The notes under the pieces were generated by a model that was given only the letters and a program-made list of their open reading frames with translations, had not been told where the DNA came from and ran no database searches. This document shows positions 9,394-19,751 of a DNA stretch of 64,000 nt, piece by piece. This stretch comes from Methyloceanibacter superfactus (lineage in GTDB: Bacteria > Pseudomonadota > Alphaproteobacteria > Rhizobiales > Methyloligellaceae), in NCBI RefSeq assembly GCF_001723305.1, contig NZ_LPWF01000035.1, forward strand, positions 1 to 64,000. Direction: 5' to 3'. How positions within the stretch are numbered: position 1 is the first letter of the stretch; each line of letters begins with the position of its first letter. The position numbers were made by a program, and so were the translations under genes.

Positions 9394-10739
9394 ATGGGCC
9401 GAGACAGTAGACGCAGATCAGGCGATCGCCGTCTCGGCGCGTGGACCGCGGCTGCGGTCGCCATGGGCGTTGCGGCGATCCTTTGCGGTTGCGGTCCCTT
9501 GGCCGGTATCAAGAATCCATTCAGCAAGGAAGAGCCCAAGCTGCCGGGCGAACGGATCGCCGTCATTACCGATCCGGGGCAGATCGCCGCCCAGCAAGCG
9601 ACCTTGAAGCCCGTCTCCTTGCCGCCGCCCCAGGCCAATGCGTCCTGGTCTCAGCCGGGCGGCGTCGCCTCGAACAATCTCGGCCATCTCGCCTCGGCAG
9701 CTCCTTGCGCAAGGTCTGGTCCGCGGACGCTGGCACCGGCTCCTCGTCGAGCGGGCGATTGAGCGCCGTGCCGCTCGTCGCCGGCGGCAAGGTCTTCACC
9801 TTGGACGCGGCCGGTACCGTCTCGGCCTTCTCTGCCGCGGGCGGTGCCCGGGTCTGGCGCATAAGCGTGACGCCAGAAAATGAGAGGAGCAGCGAAGGCT
9901 TCGGTGGCGGGATCGCGCTCGATGGCGGGACGCTCTATGCCACCACGGGCTACGGCACCGTTGTTGCCCTCGACGCGGGCAGCGGCACGGTGCAGTGGTC
10001 GAAGTCGCTGGGCGAGCCGATCCGCAACTCACCCACGGCGTCGGGCGGCAAGGTCTATTTCGTGGCCAGCGACAACACGCTGTATGCGCTGAACGGGTCG
10101 AACGGCGAGCAGCTGTGGCGGGTCCGGGGCTTGCCGCAGACCGCAACGCTGCTCAGCAATGCGAGCCCGGCGGTGGCCAGCGGCGTCGTGGTCGCGCCAT
10201 TCCCCGCAGGCGACATTGCCGCCTATCAGTCCGGTAGCGGTCAGGCGGCGTGGAAGGATTCCCTGTCGCGCACCTCGGAAACCAGCGCCGCGGGCATTCT
10301 CGGCGATCCGGCGCGGCCGGTGATCGACCGCAACGTGGTGTTCGCCGTCAGCCATGGCGGCAGGATGATCGCGACGTCCGCCTCCACCGGCGCGCGTGTT
10401 TGGACCCGCAATGTTGCCAGCACGCAAATGCCGTGGGTCGCCGGCAATGCGGTCTATGTGGTCGACGTGGCCGGCAGGCTCATGGCGCTTGGCCGCAACG
10501 ACGGGCAGGTGCTGTGGGTGAGCGACCTTCCCAAGAGCGCGCGGTGGAGCGGTCCGGTGCTGGCGGGAAACCGTCTCTGGGTGGTTTCCGGCGACGGGCT
10601 GTTGGTCGGGGTGGACGCGCGGACCGGCCAAGTGGCCGATCAACTCGATCTCAACACGGATGTCTTCGTCACGCCCGTTGTGGCCGGCGGCCGGATGTAT
10701 ATCCTGGACGACGACGCCGACTTGATCGCTCTTAACTGA
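9394..10739 (+). CDS. bamB: Outer membrane protein assembly lipoprotein BamB, frameshifted
   Basis: BamB is a periplasmic lipoprotein beta-propeller of the BAM complex that inserts outer membrane beta-barrels. The first frame starts at ATG 9394 and has a lipobox-like LCGC with the acylated cysteine at about residue 33, then EEPKLPGERIAV. Near 9700-9715 one base is missing, and the neighbouring frame carries the PQQ-like propeller blades (repeated VYALDAxxG-type segments) up to 10739. Joined length is about 447 residues, normal for alphaproteobacteria. The order YfgM-BamB-Der is conserved in proteobacteria and confirms the identity. Confidence 0.88.
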
Positions 10740-10829
10740 TTGCGTGCTAGAGCGCCGTAACGTGGCGTCGCCGAGACCGCTACAGTCCGCTACCAAGTTC
10801 CTTCCCGAAACGCCGCCCCGAACGGATCC

Positions 10830-12197
10830 ATGTCCTTTACTGTCGCCATCGTCGGACGGCCCAATGTCGGCAAGTCCACCCTGTTCAACCGGCTTGCGGG
10901 TCGGCGGCTGGCGCTGGTCGACGACCAGCCCGGCCTGACGCGGGACCGGCGCGAGGCCGAGACCGAAATCGGGACGTGCGAGGTCACGCTTGTCGATACC
11001 GCGGGGCTCGAGCCCGGCGATACGGGGCTCACCGCGCGGATGCGCGAGCAGACCGAAGCGGCCATCGCGCAAGCCGACCTCGTCCTGTTCCTCATCGATG
11101 CCCGGGCGGGCGTGATTGCGTCTGACGAGATCTTCGCCGAATTGGTGCGGAGCTCCGGCAAGCCGGTGGTGCTGGCCGCGAACAAATGCGAGGGCCGGGC
11201 GGCGGAAGCGGGCCTCTACGAAGCTTTCGCGCTCGGGCTCGGCGAGCCGCTGCCGATTTCCGCCGAGCACGGCCTCGGCATCGGCGATGTCTCGGTCGCC
11301 ATCGAGGACGCGTGCCTGGCGAAGGGCGAGGGCCAGGAGTCCGGGCAAGGCGCCGAAGCGGACGCCGAGGCTGACGAAGGCCCCCACGCGTTGCGCATCG
11401 CCATTGTCGGGCGCCCGAACGTGGGCAAGTCCACGCTGGTCAATGCGCTGCTCGGGGAAGAGCGGATGATTACCGGTCCCGAGGCGGGCATCACGCGGGA
11501 CGCCATTGCCTCGGAGATCGATTGGGACGGCAGGCCTTTGCGCGTGTTCGACACCGCCGGCTTGCGCAAGAAGGCGCGGGTCGAAGGCAAGGCGGAAGAG
11601 CTGTCGGTCGGCGACACCCTGAAAGCCATTCGCTTCGCCGAGGTGGTCGTCCTGCTGCTCGACGCGGAGACGCCATTCGAGAAGCAGGACCTCCAGATCG
11701 CCGCGCTGATCGCGCAAGAGGGCCGGGCGCTCGTCATCGCCGTCAACAAATGGGATTTGGTGCGCGAGCGCGAGAAGCGGTTGAACGAGCTGCGCGAAGC
11801 CTGCGAGCGCCTGCTGCCCCAGGTCAGGGGCGTGGCGCTGGTGACGGTGTCCGCCAAGAGCGGCAAGGGGATCGACAAGCTCATGAAGGCCGTGCTCGCG
11901 GCCGATGAGGTGTGGAACCGGCGGATGCCGACCCATGCCTTGAACCAGTGGCTCGCCGCCGCGTTGGAGGCTCATCCGCCGCCGGCGCGTTCGGGACGCC
12001 GCATCAAGCTCCGCTACATGACCCAAGCCAACGCGCGGCCGCCCACCTTCGTGGTGTTCTGCTCGCTGCCGAAAGCGTTGCCGGATTCCTATTCGCGCTA
12101 CCTGGTGAACGGCTTGCGCGAGAGCTTCGACTTGCCCGGCGTGCCCATCCGGCTGAACTTACGCAAGGGCAAGAACCCTTACGCCAAGGACTCTTGA
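10830..12197 (+). CDS. der: Ribosome-assembly GTPase Der (EngA)
   Basis: Der is a tandem-GTPase that helps mature the 50S ribosomal subunit. The intact 455-residue protein has two GTPase domains, each with a P-loop GRPNVGKS (about residues 9-16 and 194-201), DTAGL G3 motifs, and G4 motifs NKCE (first domain) and NKWD (second). An acidic linker (about 165-185) joins them, and a KH-like domain ends the protein. Substitution of D by E in the first G4 motif occurs in alphaproteobacterial Der. The gene follows bamB after 90 bases. Confidence 0.96.
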   Translation: MSFTVAIVGRPNVGKSTLFNRLAGRRLALVDDQPGLTRDRREAETEIGTCEVTLVDTAGLEPGDTGLTARMREQTEAAIAQADLVLFLIDARAGVIASDEIFAELVRSSGKPVVLAANKCEGRAAEAGLYEAFALGLGEPLPISAEHGLGIGDVSVAIEDACLAKGEGQESGQGAEADAEADEGPHALRIAIVGRPNVGKSTLVNALLGEERMITGPEAGITRDAIASEIDWDGRPLRVFDTAGLRKKARVEGKAEELSVGDTLKAIRFAEVVVLLLDAETPFEKQDLQIAALIAQEGRALVIAVNKWDLVREREKRLNELREACERLLPQVRGVALVTVSAKSGKGIDKLMKAVLAADEVWNRRMPTHALNQWLAAALEAHPPPARSGRRIKLRYMTQANARPPTFVVFCSLPKALPDSYSRYLVNGLRESFDLPGVPIRLNLRKGKNPYAKDS

Positions 12198-12217
12198 GCC
12201 GAGTAGGATGCGTGAGC

Positions 12218-12676
12218 ATGAGCGGTGAGACGGAAGTCTATTTCTATCATCTGGAGAACCGCACGCTCGATCAGGTGCTGCCGGGGCTGCTCGAGCGGTC
12301 GCTGGCGCGCGGCTGGCGTGCCGCCGTGCAGGCGGCGAGCAAGGAGCGGGTCGAGGCGCTCAACACGCTGCTATGGACCTATCGCGAGGACAGCTTCCTG
12401 CCGCACGGCGCGGCAAGCGACGGTACCCCCGCGGCGCAGCCTGTCTATCTCACCGACGAGGAAGACAATCCGAACGAGGCGGCCGTGCGCTTTCTGGTCG
12501 ACGGGGCCACGCTCGCCGATGCCTCAGCCTATACGCGCGTCGTTCATTTGCTGGACGGCCGCGATCCAGATGCGGTAGCGCAGGCGCGCGCCGTGTGGAC
12601 CGCGGCCAAGGAGCAGGGCTATGCGGTGAGCTATTGGCAGCAGGATGACGAGGGGCGCTGGCAGCAAAAGGCCTGA
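12218..12676 (+). CDS. holC: DNA polymerase III chi subunit
   Basis: The chi subunit links the clamp loader of the replicase to single-strand-binding protein. I chose ATG 12218 because an AGGA lies nine bases upstream; a GTG six bases earlier is possible. The 152-residue product has the alphaproteobacterial HolC features: EVYFYHLENRTLDQVLPGLLE at the N-terminus, WTYREDSFLPHG in the middle, and a C-terminal ARAVWTAAKEQGYAVSYWQQ helix-strand segment. The gene is close behind der (20 bases) and converges with the DUF3147 gene. Confidence 0.88.
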   Translation: MSGETEVYFYHLENRTLDQVLPGLLERSLARGWRAAVQAASKERVEALNTLLWTYREDSFLPHGAASDGTPAAQPVYLTDEEDNPNEAAVRFLVDGATLADASAYTRVVHLLDGRDPDAVAQARAVWTAAKEQGYAVSYWQQDDEGRWQQKA

Positions 12677-12689
12677 CGCCATGCTTTCC

Positions 12690-13040
12690 TCAGATGTCGA
12701 TGCCGGCCAGCTTCAGCGTATAGAGCATGGCGAAATAGGCCCCGACCGTGAGGGCGATGGACGCGGCGAGGCTCGCATAGAAGTCCACGCCGTAGCGCAG
12801 CAGCACGGGCAGGCTCACGAACAGCACCAGGGAGGGCAGCACGAGCCAGAAGATGCCGTTGGCCAGGCGCGCCACCTTCTCCGTATCGCCGGTGTCCACA
12901 TAGAGCCAGATCATGGCCAGCACCGAGGTGAGGGGGATGGAGGCGATGACCGCGCCGAAAAGGGCGCTGCGTTTGGCCGCTTCGGACACTGCGACCACGA
13001 GGACGCTCGTCAGCAGGACCTTGAGCGTGGCATAGAGCAT
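12690..13040 (-). CDS. DUF3147 small membrane protein
   Basis: The start at 13040 (MLYATLKV) is preceded by gggaggg at good spacing; an upstream in-frame start at 13082 lacks this. The 116-residue product has four hydrophobic segments and the SVLAMIWLYVDTGD segment typical of DUF3147. It is predicted to sit in the inner membrane. Function is unknown. It is divergent from ndk and convergent with holC. Confidence 0.75.
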   Translation of the reverse strand: MLYATLKVLLTSVLVVAVSEAAKRSALFGAVIASIPLTSVLAMIWLYVDTGDTEKVARLANGIFWLVLPSLVLFVSLPVLLRYGVDFYASLAASIALTVGAYFAMLYTLKLAGIDI

Positions 13041-13114
13041 CGGCTTTCCCTCCCATGCGCCGAGGCGGGCCCGCGTCGGCATTCCAAACCCAACCGCTGT
13101 TTACCCTGATCGCC

Positions 13115-13143
13115 TTGTGGCTGTCATGCCTGGCAGCTATAAG
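13115..13143 (+). promoter_or_regulatory. Sigma-70-like promoter for ndk
   Basis: TTGTGG (13115-13120) and TATAAG (13138-13143) are separated by 17 bases and end 36 bases before the ndk ATG. The match to TTGACA/TATAAT is 4 of 6 and 5 of 6. An AGGACTTAGGA stretch just before the ATG supplies the ribosome-binding site. Confidence 0.5.
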
Positions 13144-13179
13144 CCCCGAAAAGATTCTAAAGACTAGAAGGACTTAGGA

Positions 13180-13600
13180 ATGGCTTCCGAACGCACGCTC
13201 TCAATCATCAAGCCGGACGCGACCGAGCGCAATATCACCGGGCTGATCGTCGCCAGGCTGGAGGCGCCGGGCTCCGCGTCATCGCGCAGAAGCGCGTGTG
13301 GTGGAAGAAGAAGGACGCGACGAAGTTCTACGAGATGCATAAGGGCCAGGACTTCTACAAAGGCCTCATCGCCTTCATGACCTCGGGTCCGATCGTGCTC
13401 CAGGTGCTGGAGGGCGAGGACGCCATCGCCAGAACCGCGCGGTCATGGGCAAGACCAATCCCGTCGATGCTGAACCCGGAACGATCCGCAAGGACTTCGC
13501 CGTGAACATGCAGCGGAACTCCGTGCATGGCTCCGACAGCCCCGAAAGCGCCAAGCGCGAAATCGCGCTGTGCTTCAAGAAGTCCGAGATCGTCGGCTAG
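13180..13600 (+). CDS. ndk: Nucleoside diphosphate kinase, frameshifted twice
   Basis: Ndk moves the gamma phosphate of ATP to nucleoside diphosphates through a phosphohistidine. Three frames together give the complete 140-residue family sequence: [15 protein letters not shown] (frame from 13180), then [12 protein letters not shown]...[11 protein letters not shown]...[10 protein letters not shown], then [10 protein letters not shown] and [17 protein letters not shown] with the active-site histidine (NSVHGSDS). Two single missing bases, near 13265 and 13430, explain it. Two lesions in 420 bases of a well-conserved housekeeping gene argue for sequence error. The promoter at 13115-13143 fits. 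Confidence 0.92.
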
Positions 13601-13625
13601 GGGCCCATCGTCCCGCCCGGCGCGT

Positions 13626-13639
13626 TTGATCTGCGACAA
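13626..13639 (+). promoter_or_regulatory. FNR/FixK-like site before the cytochrome c gene
   Basis: TTGA-N6-ACAA matches the FixK/FNR consensus TTGA-N6-TCAA at 7 of 8 positions. It lies 68 bases before the ATG of a c-type cytochrome gene, a distance compatible with activation from around -41 if the leader is short. A match of this quality can occur by chance in a few kb, so it is only a candidate. Confidence 0.3.
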
Positions 13640-13707
13640 GGCATGGTTTTGCCTTCGATGGGAGGTATGACACCGACGCTGACCCTTCAGCGATAAGGAC
13701 CTCGCCG

Positions 13708-14325
13708 ATGTCTCGCTCATTGATGTCTCGCTCATTCCCCGTTGCATTTGTTTTCGCCGCACTGCTGTTCGCGCCCCTGGCCGCTGCTGTCGCGGAAGAC
13801 GCCCCGCCGGCCGCCGGGGACGTGCCGAAGGAAACGCCGAAGACTCAGGAGCCCGCCATCGGCTGGAGCCTGAGGAATGTCGACCCCGAGCAGCAGCAGC
13901 GCATGCTGCGCTTTTCCACCTTCACCAACCGGGGGATTCCCGAGGCGTATCTGAAGGCGGAGAACGACGTCGGCTATACGGTGCACGCCATCGCCGAAGG
14001 CGGCCCGCTCTATTGGGCCCATTGCCAGAAATGTCATGGGGACACCGGGCTCGGCAACGGCGACCTTGCTTATGCGCTGACTCCGTCGCCGGCGCTGCTG
14101 GCCTACATGGTGCAGCAGCCCATCGCCGTCGACCAATATCTGCTGTGGAGCATCTCCGAGGGCGGCAAGCAATTCGGCACCGCCATGCCGGCGTTCAAGG
14201 ACACGCTCTCGGAAGAGCAGATTTGGCAGATCGTCGCTTATCTGCGTGCCGGCTTCCCGGACATCGAGGCGGCACCGGCCAAAAAGGGTGGCGCGGCCAA
14301 GACCGACGAGCCGGACTTAGACTGA
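13708..14325 (+). CDS. Periplasmic mono-heme c-type cytochrome
   Basis: The 205-residue protein has a signal peptide (about residues 1-29, cleavage near AVAED), a proline-rich linker, and one heme-binding motif CQKCH (residues 106-110). The likely axial methionine is in TAMPAFKD (residue 160). It is an electron carrier of the cytochrome c class I type. The first 15 coding bases occur twice in tandem (13707-13736), so either ATG at 13708 or 13723 could start the protein; AGGAC before the first favours 13708. The C-terminus is alanine/lysine-rich. It converges with the P450 gene, with five bases between the stops. Confidence 0.85.
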   Translation: MSRSLMSRSFPVAFVFAALLFAPLAAAVAEDAPPAAGDVPKETPKTQEPAIGWSLRNVDPEQQQRMLRFSTFTNRGIPEAYLKAENDVGYTVHAIAEGGPLYWAHCQKCHGDTGLGNGDLAYALTPSPALLAYMVQQPIAVDQYLLWSISEGGKQFGTAMPAFKDTLSEEQIWQIVAYLRAGFPDIEAAPAKKGGAAKTDEPDLD

Positions 14326-14330
14326 GCCGA

Positions 14331-15692
14331 TCAGCGCGGGCGGATGCGGAAGGGCAGGCCGCCCTTCGGGCAGAACGTCACCGTGGCGTGGATCTTCGCC
14401 GGCACAGGCCCGGCATATTCCGGGGTGAAGCGGCGGAGCAGCTGCACCAGGGCCAAGGTGTTCTCGATCTGCGAGAGCGCCCCGCCGATGCAGGCGCGCT
14501 TGCCGGCGGCGAACGGCAAATAGGAATATTTCACCCGCTTCTTGGCGCGCTCGGGCGCGAAGCGCTCCGGATCAAACTTCTCCGGATCGTCCCAATATTT
14601 CGGGCTGTGATGGGCGATGTAGGTGAGGATCACCACCTTGTCGCCGGCCTTGATCTTGTGACCCTGGATATCGTCGTCGCCGGCGGCGATGCGGATTAGT
14701 GCCCAGATCGGCGGAAACAGCCGCATGGTCTCCTGGATTACCTGCCGCGTATAGGCGAGCTGCTGCACCTGGTTCCATTCCGGGTCGGCGTCGCCGCACA
14801 CGGCATGGGCCTCGGCACGGATGCGCTCCATGGCCTCGGGGTGCTGCGACAGCAGGTAGAGCGACCAGGCGAGCGTGAGCGCGGTGGTCTCGGTGCCGGC
14901 CCACAGATATTGCTTCATCTCGTCGATGACTTGGCGGTGGTCGAACTCCGGGAAATCGGGATCGGCCTCGGCTGCTTCCAGCATCTTGAGCAGCGTCTTC
15001 TCGCGATGCTCGAGAACATTGGCGCCCATGACCGTATCGGGGATCGAGTGCCATACTTCCATGGCCTTGGCGGTTTCCTCGGCCGTCATCTCCACCAGTT
15101 CGCCGCGCTGGTTCTTCAGGCGGATCGACTTGTGGTTCATCACATCGGTGTAGGTCTTCACCTGCTGGAACACGAAATGCGGGTTGAACGGCATCTCGCG
15201 GTCGAACAGCGCCTTGCACACCATCTCGGCGGCCAGCGTCCAAGTCTCCTCGACCATCTCGACGGTCTCGCCGGTCTCGGCAATCTCCGCCCAGCGCGCC
15301 ATCTTGGAGTCGATGGCCGACATCAGGTAGGGGAAATACTCTTCGAACATATTCGGGTGGAACGCGGCCTGCTGCGGCGTGCGGATCTTCTGCCACAGCG
15401 CGCCGTCGATCGTGATCATGCTGTTGCCGAAGATGGGCCGCAGACCGTCAAAATATTTTGTGTAGTTGTCGGCGTTCGACACGAGCACGCGCTCGGCATG
15501 CGCCGGTTCGCTCAGCAGCACGATGCGCTGGTTCTTCAGATTGATCGGGATCACGCCGCCGTATTTGTCGCTGAGCGCCATGAGAACCTGCATAGGGTTC
15601 TCCTGGTTCAAAAGCGGCGTGAGCTTGAACCAGATGCTCTGCTCTTCGCCGAGCCCGTGCGACGGTGAATAGGCGACCGTCATGTCCGCCAT
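14331..15692 (-). CDS. Cytochrome P450
   Basis: This intact 453-residue P450 shows the oxygen-binding I-helix AGTETT, the K-helix ExxR (QETMR), the PERF region (FDPERFAPERAKK), and the heme loop FAAGKRACIG with the thiolate cysteine. The loop and the PKYWDDPEKFDPERF segment resemble the CYP4/CYP102-like group that often hydroxylates fatty acids, more than the camphor-type bacterial P450s. There is no reductase fusion, so it needs external redox partners; no ferredoxin or reductase lies next to it. Substrate unknown. Confidence 0.92.
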   Translation of the reverse strand: MADMTVAYSPSHGLGEEQSIWFKLTPLLNQENPMQVLMALSDKYGGVIPINLKNQRIVLLSEPAHAERVLVSNADNYTKYFDGLRPIFGNSMITIDGALWQKIRTPQQAAFHPNMFEEYFPYLMSAIDSKMARWAEIAETGETVEMVEETWTLAAEMVCKALFDREMPFNPHFVFQQVKTYTDVMNHKSIRLKNQRGELVEMTAEETAKAMEVWHSIPDTVMGANVLEHREKTLLKMLEAAEADPDFPEFDHRQVIDEMKQYLWAGTETTALTLAWSLYLLSQHPEAMERIRAEAHAVCGDADPEWNQVQQLAYTRQVIQETMRLFPPIWALIRIAAGDDDIQGHKIKAGDKVVILTYIAHHSPKYWDDPEKFDPERFAPERAKKRVKYSYLPFAAGKRACIGGALSQIENTLALVQLLRRFTPEYAGPVPAKIHATVTFCPKGGLPFRIRPR

Positions 15693-16001
15693 CTACGCCT
15701 TCCCCCTAAGCTCCTGGTCATCGCGGTGCCTTGGTGCCGGGTTGTGGGCCCGGGGATACCGCCGCCAGGCCAGAATAACGATCTTGCGCGCTGCTTGAGA
15801 GCACGTGGCTCCGGCCTATGAAAAGCAGCCGTGAAGATTGTGCGAGTATGGCCAGTTCCTAGCATCCGGCCGTCAGCATTGTCCATGGTCGGCAGCGCCG
15901 CATCTTGAGCTGTATCAAGTCCTACGCCCAACTTCTAAGTTTACGGCGGTTGCCTCTCTGATCAAAGCGTGTGGCCGGGGGGCGGCGAAAAGAGGGCGGA
16001 T
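15693..16001. other. Intergenic region upstream of the P450 gene
   Basis: About 310 bases between the P450 start and the purN stop. It must hold the P450 promoter. I see no small gene with a ribosome-binding site and no strong palindrome. Confidence 0.45.
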
Positions 16002-16628
16002 TCAGCTGTTTTGCTGTGTCATTCCGACCACATGTTCACCCTCGACGCGAACCGCGCCGGAGGCGACCAGGGCCAGCGCATGCGGATAAAGCTTGTGCTC
16101 GGCCTCCAAGACGCGGGCGGCCAGAATGTCGGGGGTATCGCCAGGGTTAACCGGCACGGAGGCTTGGGCGATGATCGGGCCGTCGTCCATGGCCGCGCGG
16201 ACGAAATGGACGGTCGCGCCCGTGATCTTGGCGCCCGATTCGAGGACCCGCTCATGGGTATTCAGGCCCTTGAAGGCGGGTAGCAGCGAGGGGTGGATGT
16301 TGAGATGGCGGTCGTGCCAGCGCGCCACGAAGCTCTCCGTGAGCAGGCGCATGAAGCCGGCGTTGCAGAGGATCTCGACCCCCGCATCGTTCAGCGCGGC
16401 ATCGAGCGCCGCCTCGAAAGGCTCGCGCCCGGCGAAGTCCTTGTGGCTGATGACCCGGGTGGGGATGCCCGCGGCCTCGGCGCGGGCAAGGCCCTGAACG
16501 CCCGCCACGTTGGAGATGACCAGCACGAGCTCCGCCGGGTAGTCGGGAGCCTTGGCCGCATCGATCAGCGCCTGGAGATTGCTGCCGCGGCCCGAGATGA
16601 GGACGCCGACGCGCTTCCTCCCCGTCAT
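16002..16628 (-). CDS. purN: Phosphoribosylglycinamide formyltransferase
   Basis: PurN formylates GAR with 10-formyltetrahydrofolate in purine synthesis. Start at 16628 overlaps the purM stop as ATGA, so the two are coupled. The 208-residue sequence has [16 protein letters not shown] (phosphate binding), NAGFMRLL, the catalytic [12 protein letters not shown], and [13 protein letters not shown] containing the catalytic aspartate. Length and motifs are normal. Confidence 0.95.
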   Translation of the reverse strand: MTGRKRVGVLISGRGSNLQALIDAAKAPDYPAELVLVISNVAGVQGLARAEAAGIPTRVISHKDFAGREPFEAALDAALNDAGVEILCNAGFMRLLTESFVARWHDRHLNIHPSLLPAFKGLNTHERVLESGAKITGATVHFVRAAMDDGPIIAQASVPVNPGDTPDILAARVLEAEHKLYPHALALVASGAVRVEGEHVVGMTQQNS

Positions 16629-17713
16629 GACGCCGACCAGGGCTTGCCTTCGAGACGCACCGGCTCGCCGCCGTCGCGCGCGCCAGTGTGCCGAAGACAA
16701 CGGCTTCGTCCTTGAGCGAGCCGAGGCCGGCGATGACGCGGTCGACATCGCCCGCGCCGACGATCAGGGCCATGCCGATCCCGCAATTGAAGGTGCGCAG
16801 CATCTCGTGGGCGTCGAGGCGGGCTTCCACCTGGAGCCATTCGAATACCGGCGGCAGGCGCAGGGCGTTCATGTCGATCGCGGCGGCGAGGGTGTCGGGG
16901 AAGCACGCGGGGCAGATTGTCGATCAGGCCGCCGCCGGTGATGTGGGCGAGCGCCTTGATGGCCGAGGTTGTGCGAATCGTTCCAAGGAGCTGCCGGACA
17001 TAGATGCGGGTGGGGGTGAGCAGCGCCGCGCCGAGGCTCGTCTCCGGCGCGAAGGGCGCGGGGTCGTCCCAGCCAAGCCCGCTTTCGGCGACCACGCGCC
17101 GCACCAGCGAGAATCCATTGGCGTGAACCCCTGAGGAGGGAATGCCGACGAGCACGTCGCCGGCTGCGAGATCGGTGCGCGGCAACAGCCGGTCGCGCTC
17201 CACCGCGCCCACGGTGAACCCGGCGAGGTCGTAGTCGCCTTCATCATAGAGTCCCGGCATCTCGGCGGTCTCGCCGCCGATCAGGGCGCAGCCCGCCTCC
17301 TTGCAGCCGGCGGCGATGCTGGCCACGACGGCCGAGGCCACGCCCAGCTCGAGCTTGCCGGTGGCGAAGTAGTCGAGAAAGAAGAGAGGCTCGGCGCCCT
17401 GGACGACGAGGTCGTTGACGTTCATGGCGACGAGGTCGATGCCGATGCCGTCATGCAGCCCGGTCTCGATGGCGAGCTTCAGCTTGGTGCCGACGCCGTC
17501 GGTGGCGGCGACCAGCAGCGGATCCGAATAGCCGCAGGCCTTGAGATCGAAGAGGCCGCCGAAGCCGCCGATGCCGCCCAGCACGCCGGCGCGCATGGTC
17601 TTGGCCGCGAGCGGACCGATCGCCTTCACCAACGCATTGCCGGCATCGACGTCGACGCCGGCGTCGCGATAGGTCAAAGGCGCATGGTCGTTGGATGGGG
17701 TTTTGGGAGGCAC
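16625..17713 (-). CDS. purM: Phosphoribosylformylglycinamidine cyclo-ligase, two compensating frameshifts
   Basis: PurM closes the imidazole ring to make AIR. The start is a GTG at 17713. Frame one gives [33 protein letters not shown] and GGETAEMPG, all typical of PurM. Near 16900 an extra C in a C-run shifts the frame; the segment [14 protein letters not shown]...[15 protein letters not shown] is in the second frame; then near 16675-16685, in a GC run, one base is missing and the first frame returns for the last residues. Without the errors the protein would have about 360 residues. The gene is paired with purN, as in most alphaproteobacteria. Confidence 0.92.
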   Translation of the reverse strand: MPPKTPSNDHAPLTYRDAGVDVDAGNALVKAIGPLAAKTMRAGVLGGIGGFGGLFDLKACGYSDPLLVAATDGVGTKLKLAIETGLHDGIGIDLVAMNVNDLVVQGAEPLFFLDYFATGKLELGVASAVVASIAAGCKEAGCALIGGETAEMPGLYDEGDYDLAGFTVGAVERDRLLPRTDLAAGDVLVGIPSSGVHANGFSLVRRVVAESGLGWDDPAPFAPETSLGAALLTPTRIYVRQLLGTIRTTSAIKALAHITGGGLIDNLPRVLPRHPRRRDRHERPAPAAGIRMAPGGSPPRRPRDAAHLQLRDRHGPDRRRGRCRPRHRRPRLAQGRSRCLRHTGARDGGEPVRLEGKPWSAS

Positions 17714-17870
17714 CTGGCCGCTCGGGGTGCAAGTTCAGAAGAATTGGCATAACAATCGTGCCGGACGAGGCCCGTCAAGGCGGAAAGGCCGTGGGCCTGC
17801 CATATTCCAAGGGTTTAGGGGGTAGGGGCGCGGTTGCGCGCCTGAAGTGCCATGGCGGGTGAGGTTCAAA

Positions 17871-19030
17871 ATGAGTTTCAGGCGATTAGAGCGGCTTGCT
17901 CGCAGATTGAGTCTCTTTGCCCTTGTCGGGCTGGCCGGGCTGGGCTCGGTGGTGGGCGACGTGGCTGCCGCCGACAGTCTTTACGACGTCGCCAAGGTCA
18001 GCGTGGATACCACCGCCAAGGACGCCGTCGCCGCCAGGAATACAGGGATGGCCCAGGCCGAGATGCGGGCCATGAATATCCTGCTCGAGCGGCTCGTGTC
18101 CCAGAGCGTGCGCGAGCAACTGCCTGCCTTCTCCCATGAAGAGATCGAAGATTTGGTCAGCGGCGTTGCCGTGCGCAAGGAGCAGACGTCGACCACGCGC
18201 TACATCGCCACGCTCGATGTGCGCTTCAACGAATATGCCGTGAAGCAGTTCCTGGCGGACAACGCCATTCCCTTCAGCGAGGAGCGGGCCCCGTCGATCT
18301 CCATCCTGCCGCTCATGCTCGCCGGCGACAGCGTGACGAGCGAAGGAGACGTGGGGTGGCGCCAGGCATGGGAGGGGCTCGATCTCTCTCACAGCGTGAC
18401 TCCGGGGACGATCCTGCGGCCGCGCCCCGACCTTGCCGCGGCGACCGTCAAGGCGGCGCTGTCGGGCGACGCCGACGCGCTTGCCGCGATGCAGAGCGCA
18501 TACGGCTATGGCGGGCTGGTCCTCGCCGTGGGCGAGCTGAAGGGCGACAGCTTGACGACCCAGCTTGTCGGCGAGGACGGCGCGGGCGCCATCAATGTCA
18601 GTCTCTCCGAAGCGGTCGGCGGCAACGCCAAGCTGGCGGCGGAGAAGGTGGCGGCAGCGTCCCTGGCGACATTGGAGACTCGCTGGAAGATGACGCGGTC
18701 GGGCGGCGAGGTTCCGGGCGTCCGGCGGAAGCCACTTATGAGGAGTCGCCGGTTCCAGGCGCCGAAGAGGCCCCGGGCGCGCCGGCCGAAGTGCCGCGCA
18801 ATGTTGTTGTGCTGGTCGAGTTCAGCGGCCTAAGGGATTGGCAACAGATTCGAAGCCGTCTGACCCAGATCGCGGGCCTCCAGGCACTCGAGGTGAACTC
18901 GCTCTCCGCCCGGGGGGCCTCTGTTACCTTCGATTTCGCCGGCTCCCTCGACCGTCTCCAGGCCGCTCTCGGCCAGAATGGATTTGCGCTCGAGGACCGG
19001 AACGGCATGTTCGTGGTCCGCTCCCAATAG
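17871..19030 (+). CDS. DUF2066 secreted protein, frameshifted
   Basis: ATG 17871 follows a GAGG at six bases. After a signal peptide (cleavage near VAAADSLYDV), the sequence shows the DUF2066 pattern: VAARNTGMAQAEMRAMNILLERLV and VRFNEYAVKQFLADNAIPF. One base is lost near 18718, and the last 100 residues (VVVLVEFSGLRDWQQIRSRL onward) continue in the neighbouring frame. Joined length is about 387. The family sits in the cell envelope and has no known activity. The gene is divergent from purM and begins the series with the phosphatidyltransferase and hdaA, a common alphaproteobacterial order. Confidence 0.75.
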
Positions 19031-19135
19031 CGGCGGGGGTGCCGAAATGGGCCGTTTTCTTGCGCGCAATCTGCTAGAATCAGTTCTTGAAGGTGCCGCC
19101 AAGACGGGCCTCAATGGGAGACGGCTGGAAACGCG

Positions 19136-19751
19136 GTGGTGAACATTCCCAACACGCTGACTTTGGGCCGGATCCTGCTCGTACCGCTTCTGGTATGGCT
19201 GATCATCGACCAGAAGATGCTCGCCGCGTTTCTGCTGTTCATGGCCGCCGGCCTCTCCGACGCGGCGGATGGCTATCTCGCCAAGCGCTATGGCTGGCAC
19301 ACCGAGCTCGCGCCTATCTCGACCCGATTGCCGATAAGGCTCTACTGGTCACGATCTACGTGACGCTCGGCTTGGCGGGACATCTGCCGGTGTGGCTGGT
19401 GCTCGCGGTGGTCAGCCGCGACATCCTCATCGTCGGCGCGGTCATGCTCGCCTGGATGATGTCGCGTCCGGTGGTCGTCAAACCGTTGCTGATCAGCAAG
19501 GCGAACACTTTCGCGCAGATCATGCTGGCGGGGGTCGTCCTCGCCAAGCTCGGCCTCGACCTCGGTCTCGACACGCTCGTATGGATCTTGATCTGGGTGA
19601 CGGGCACGCTGACCATCCTGTCGGCCTGCGCCTATTTCTGGCAGTGGCTCCGGCATATGGCGAGCTACGAGCCCGTGCAGCGCCGCGGCCGCCCCGGCGG
19701 AAGCCGGCCCGTGCGGGCACCGGGCGCTCTCCACGGGTCCGGGCTTCGTGA
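19136..19751 (+). CDS. CDP-alcohol phosphatidyltransferase (PgsA-like), frameshifted
   Basis: The start is GTG 19136 or 19139 (VNIPNTLTLGRILLVP). The metal-binding CDP-alcohol motif is split: DAADGYLAKRYGWHTEL in the first frame and AYLDPIADKALL in the next, joined where one base is missing near 19311. Helices follow to about 19670. The end is probably the stop at 19749-19751, reached through a second missing base, because it overlaps the next start as GTGA. The enzyme joins a CDP-diacylglycerol to an alcohol in the inner membrane; which alcohol is unclear. It is shorter than canonical PgsA and typical of the copy linked to hdaA. Confidence 0.8.

Noticed and set aside
10029-12026. A 665-codon open frame on the minus strand opposite bamB and der
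   Set aside because: It is the shadow of der; its translation is arginine/histidine-rich and matches nothing, while der is complete and conserved.
13180-13600. ndk, purM and others as pseudogenes
   Set aside because: The lesions are single-base, spread over essential genes, and otherwise perfectly conserved, which points to sequencing error.
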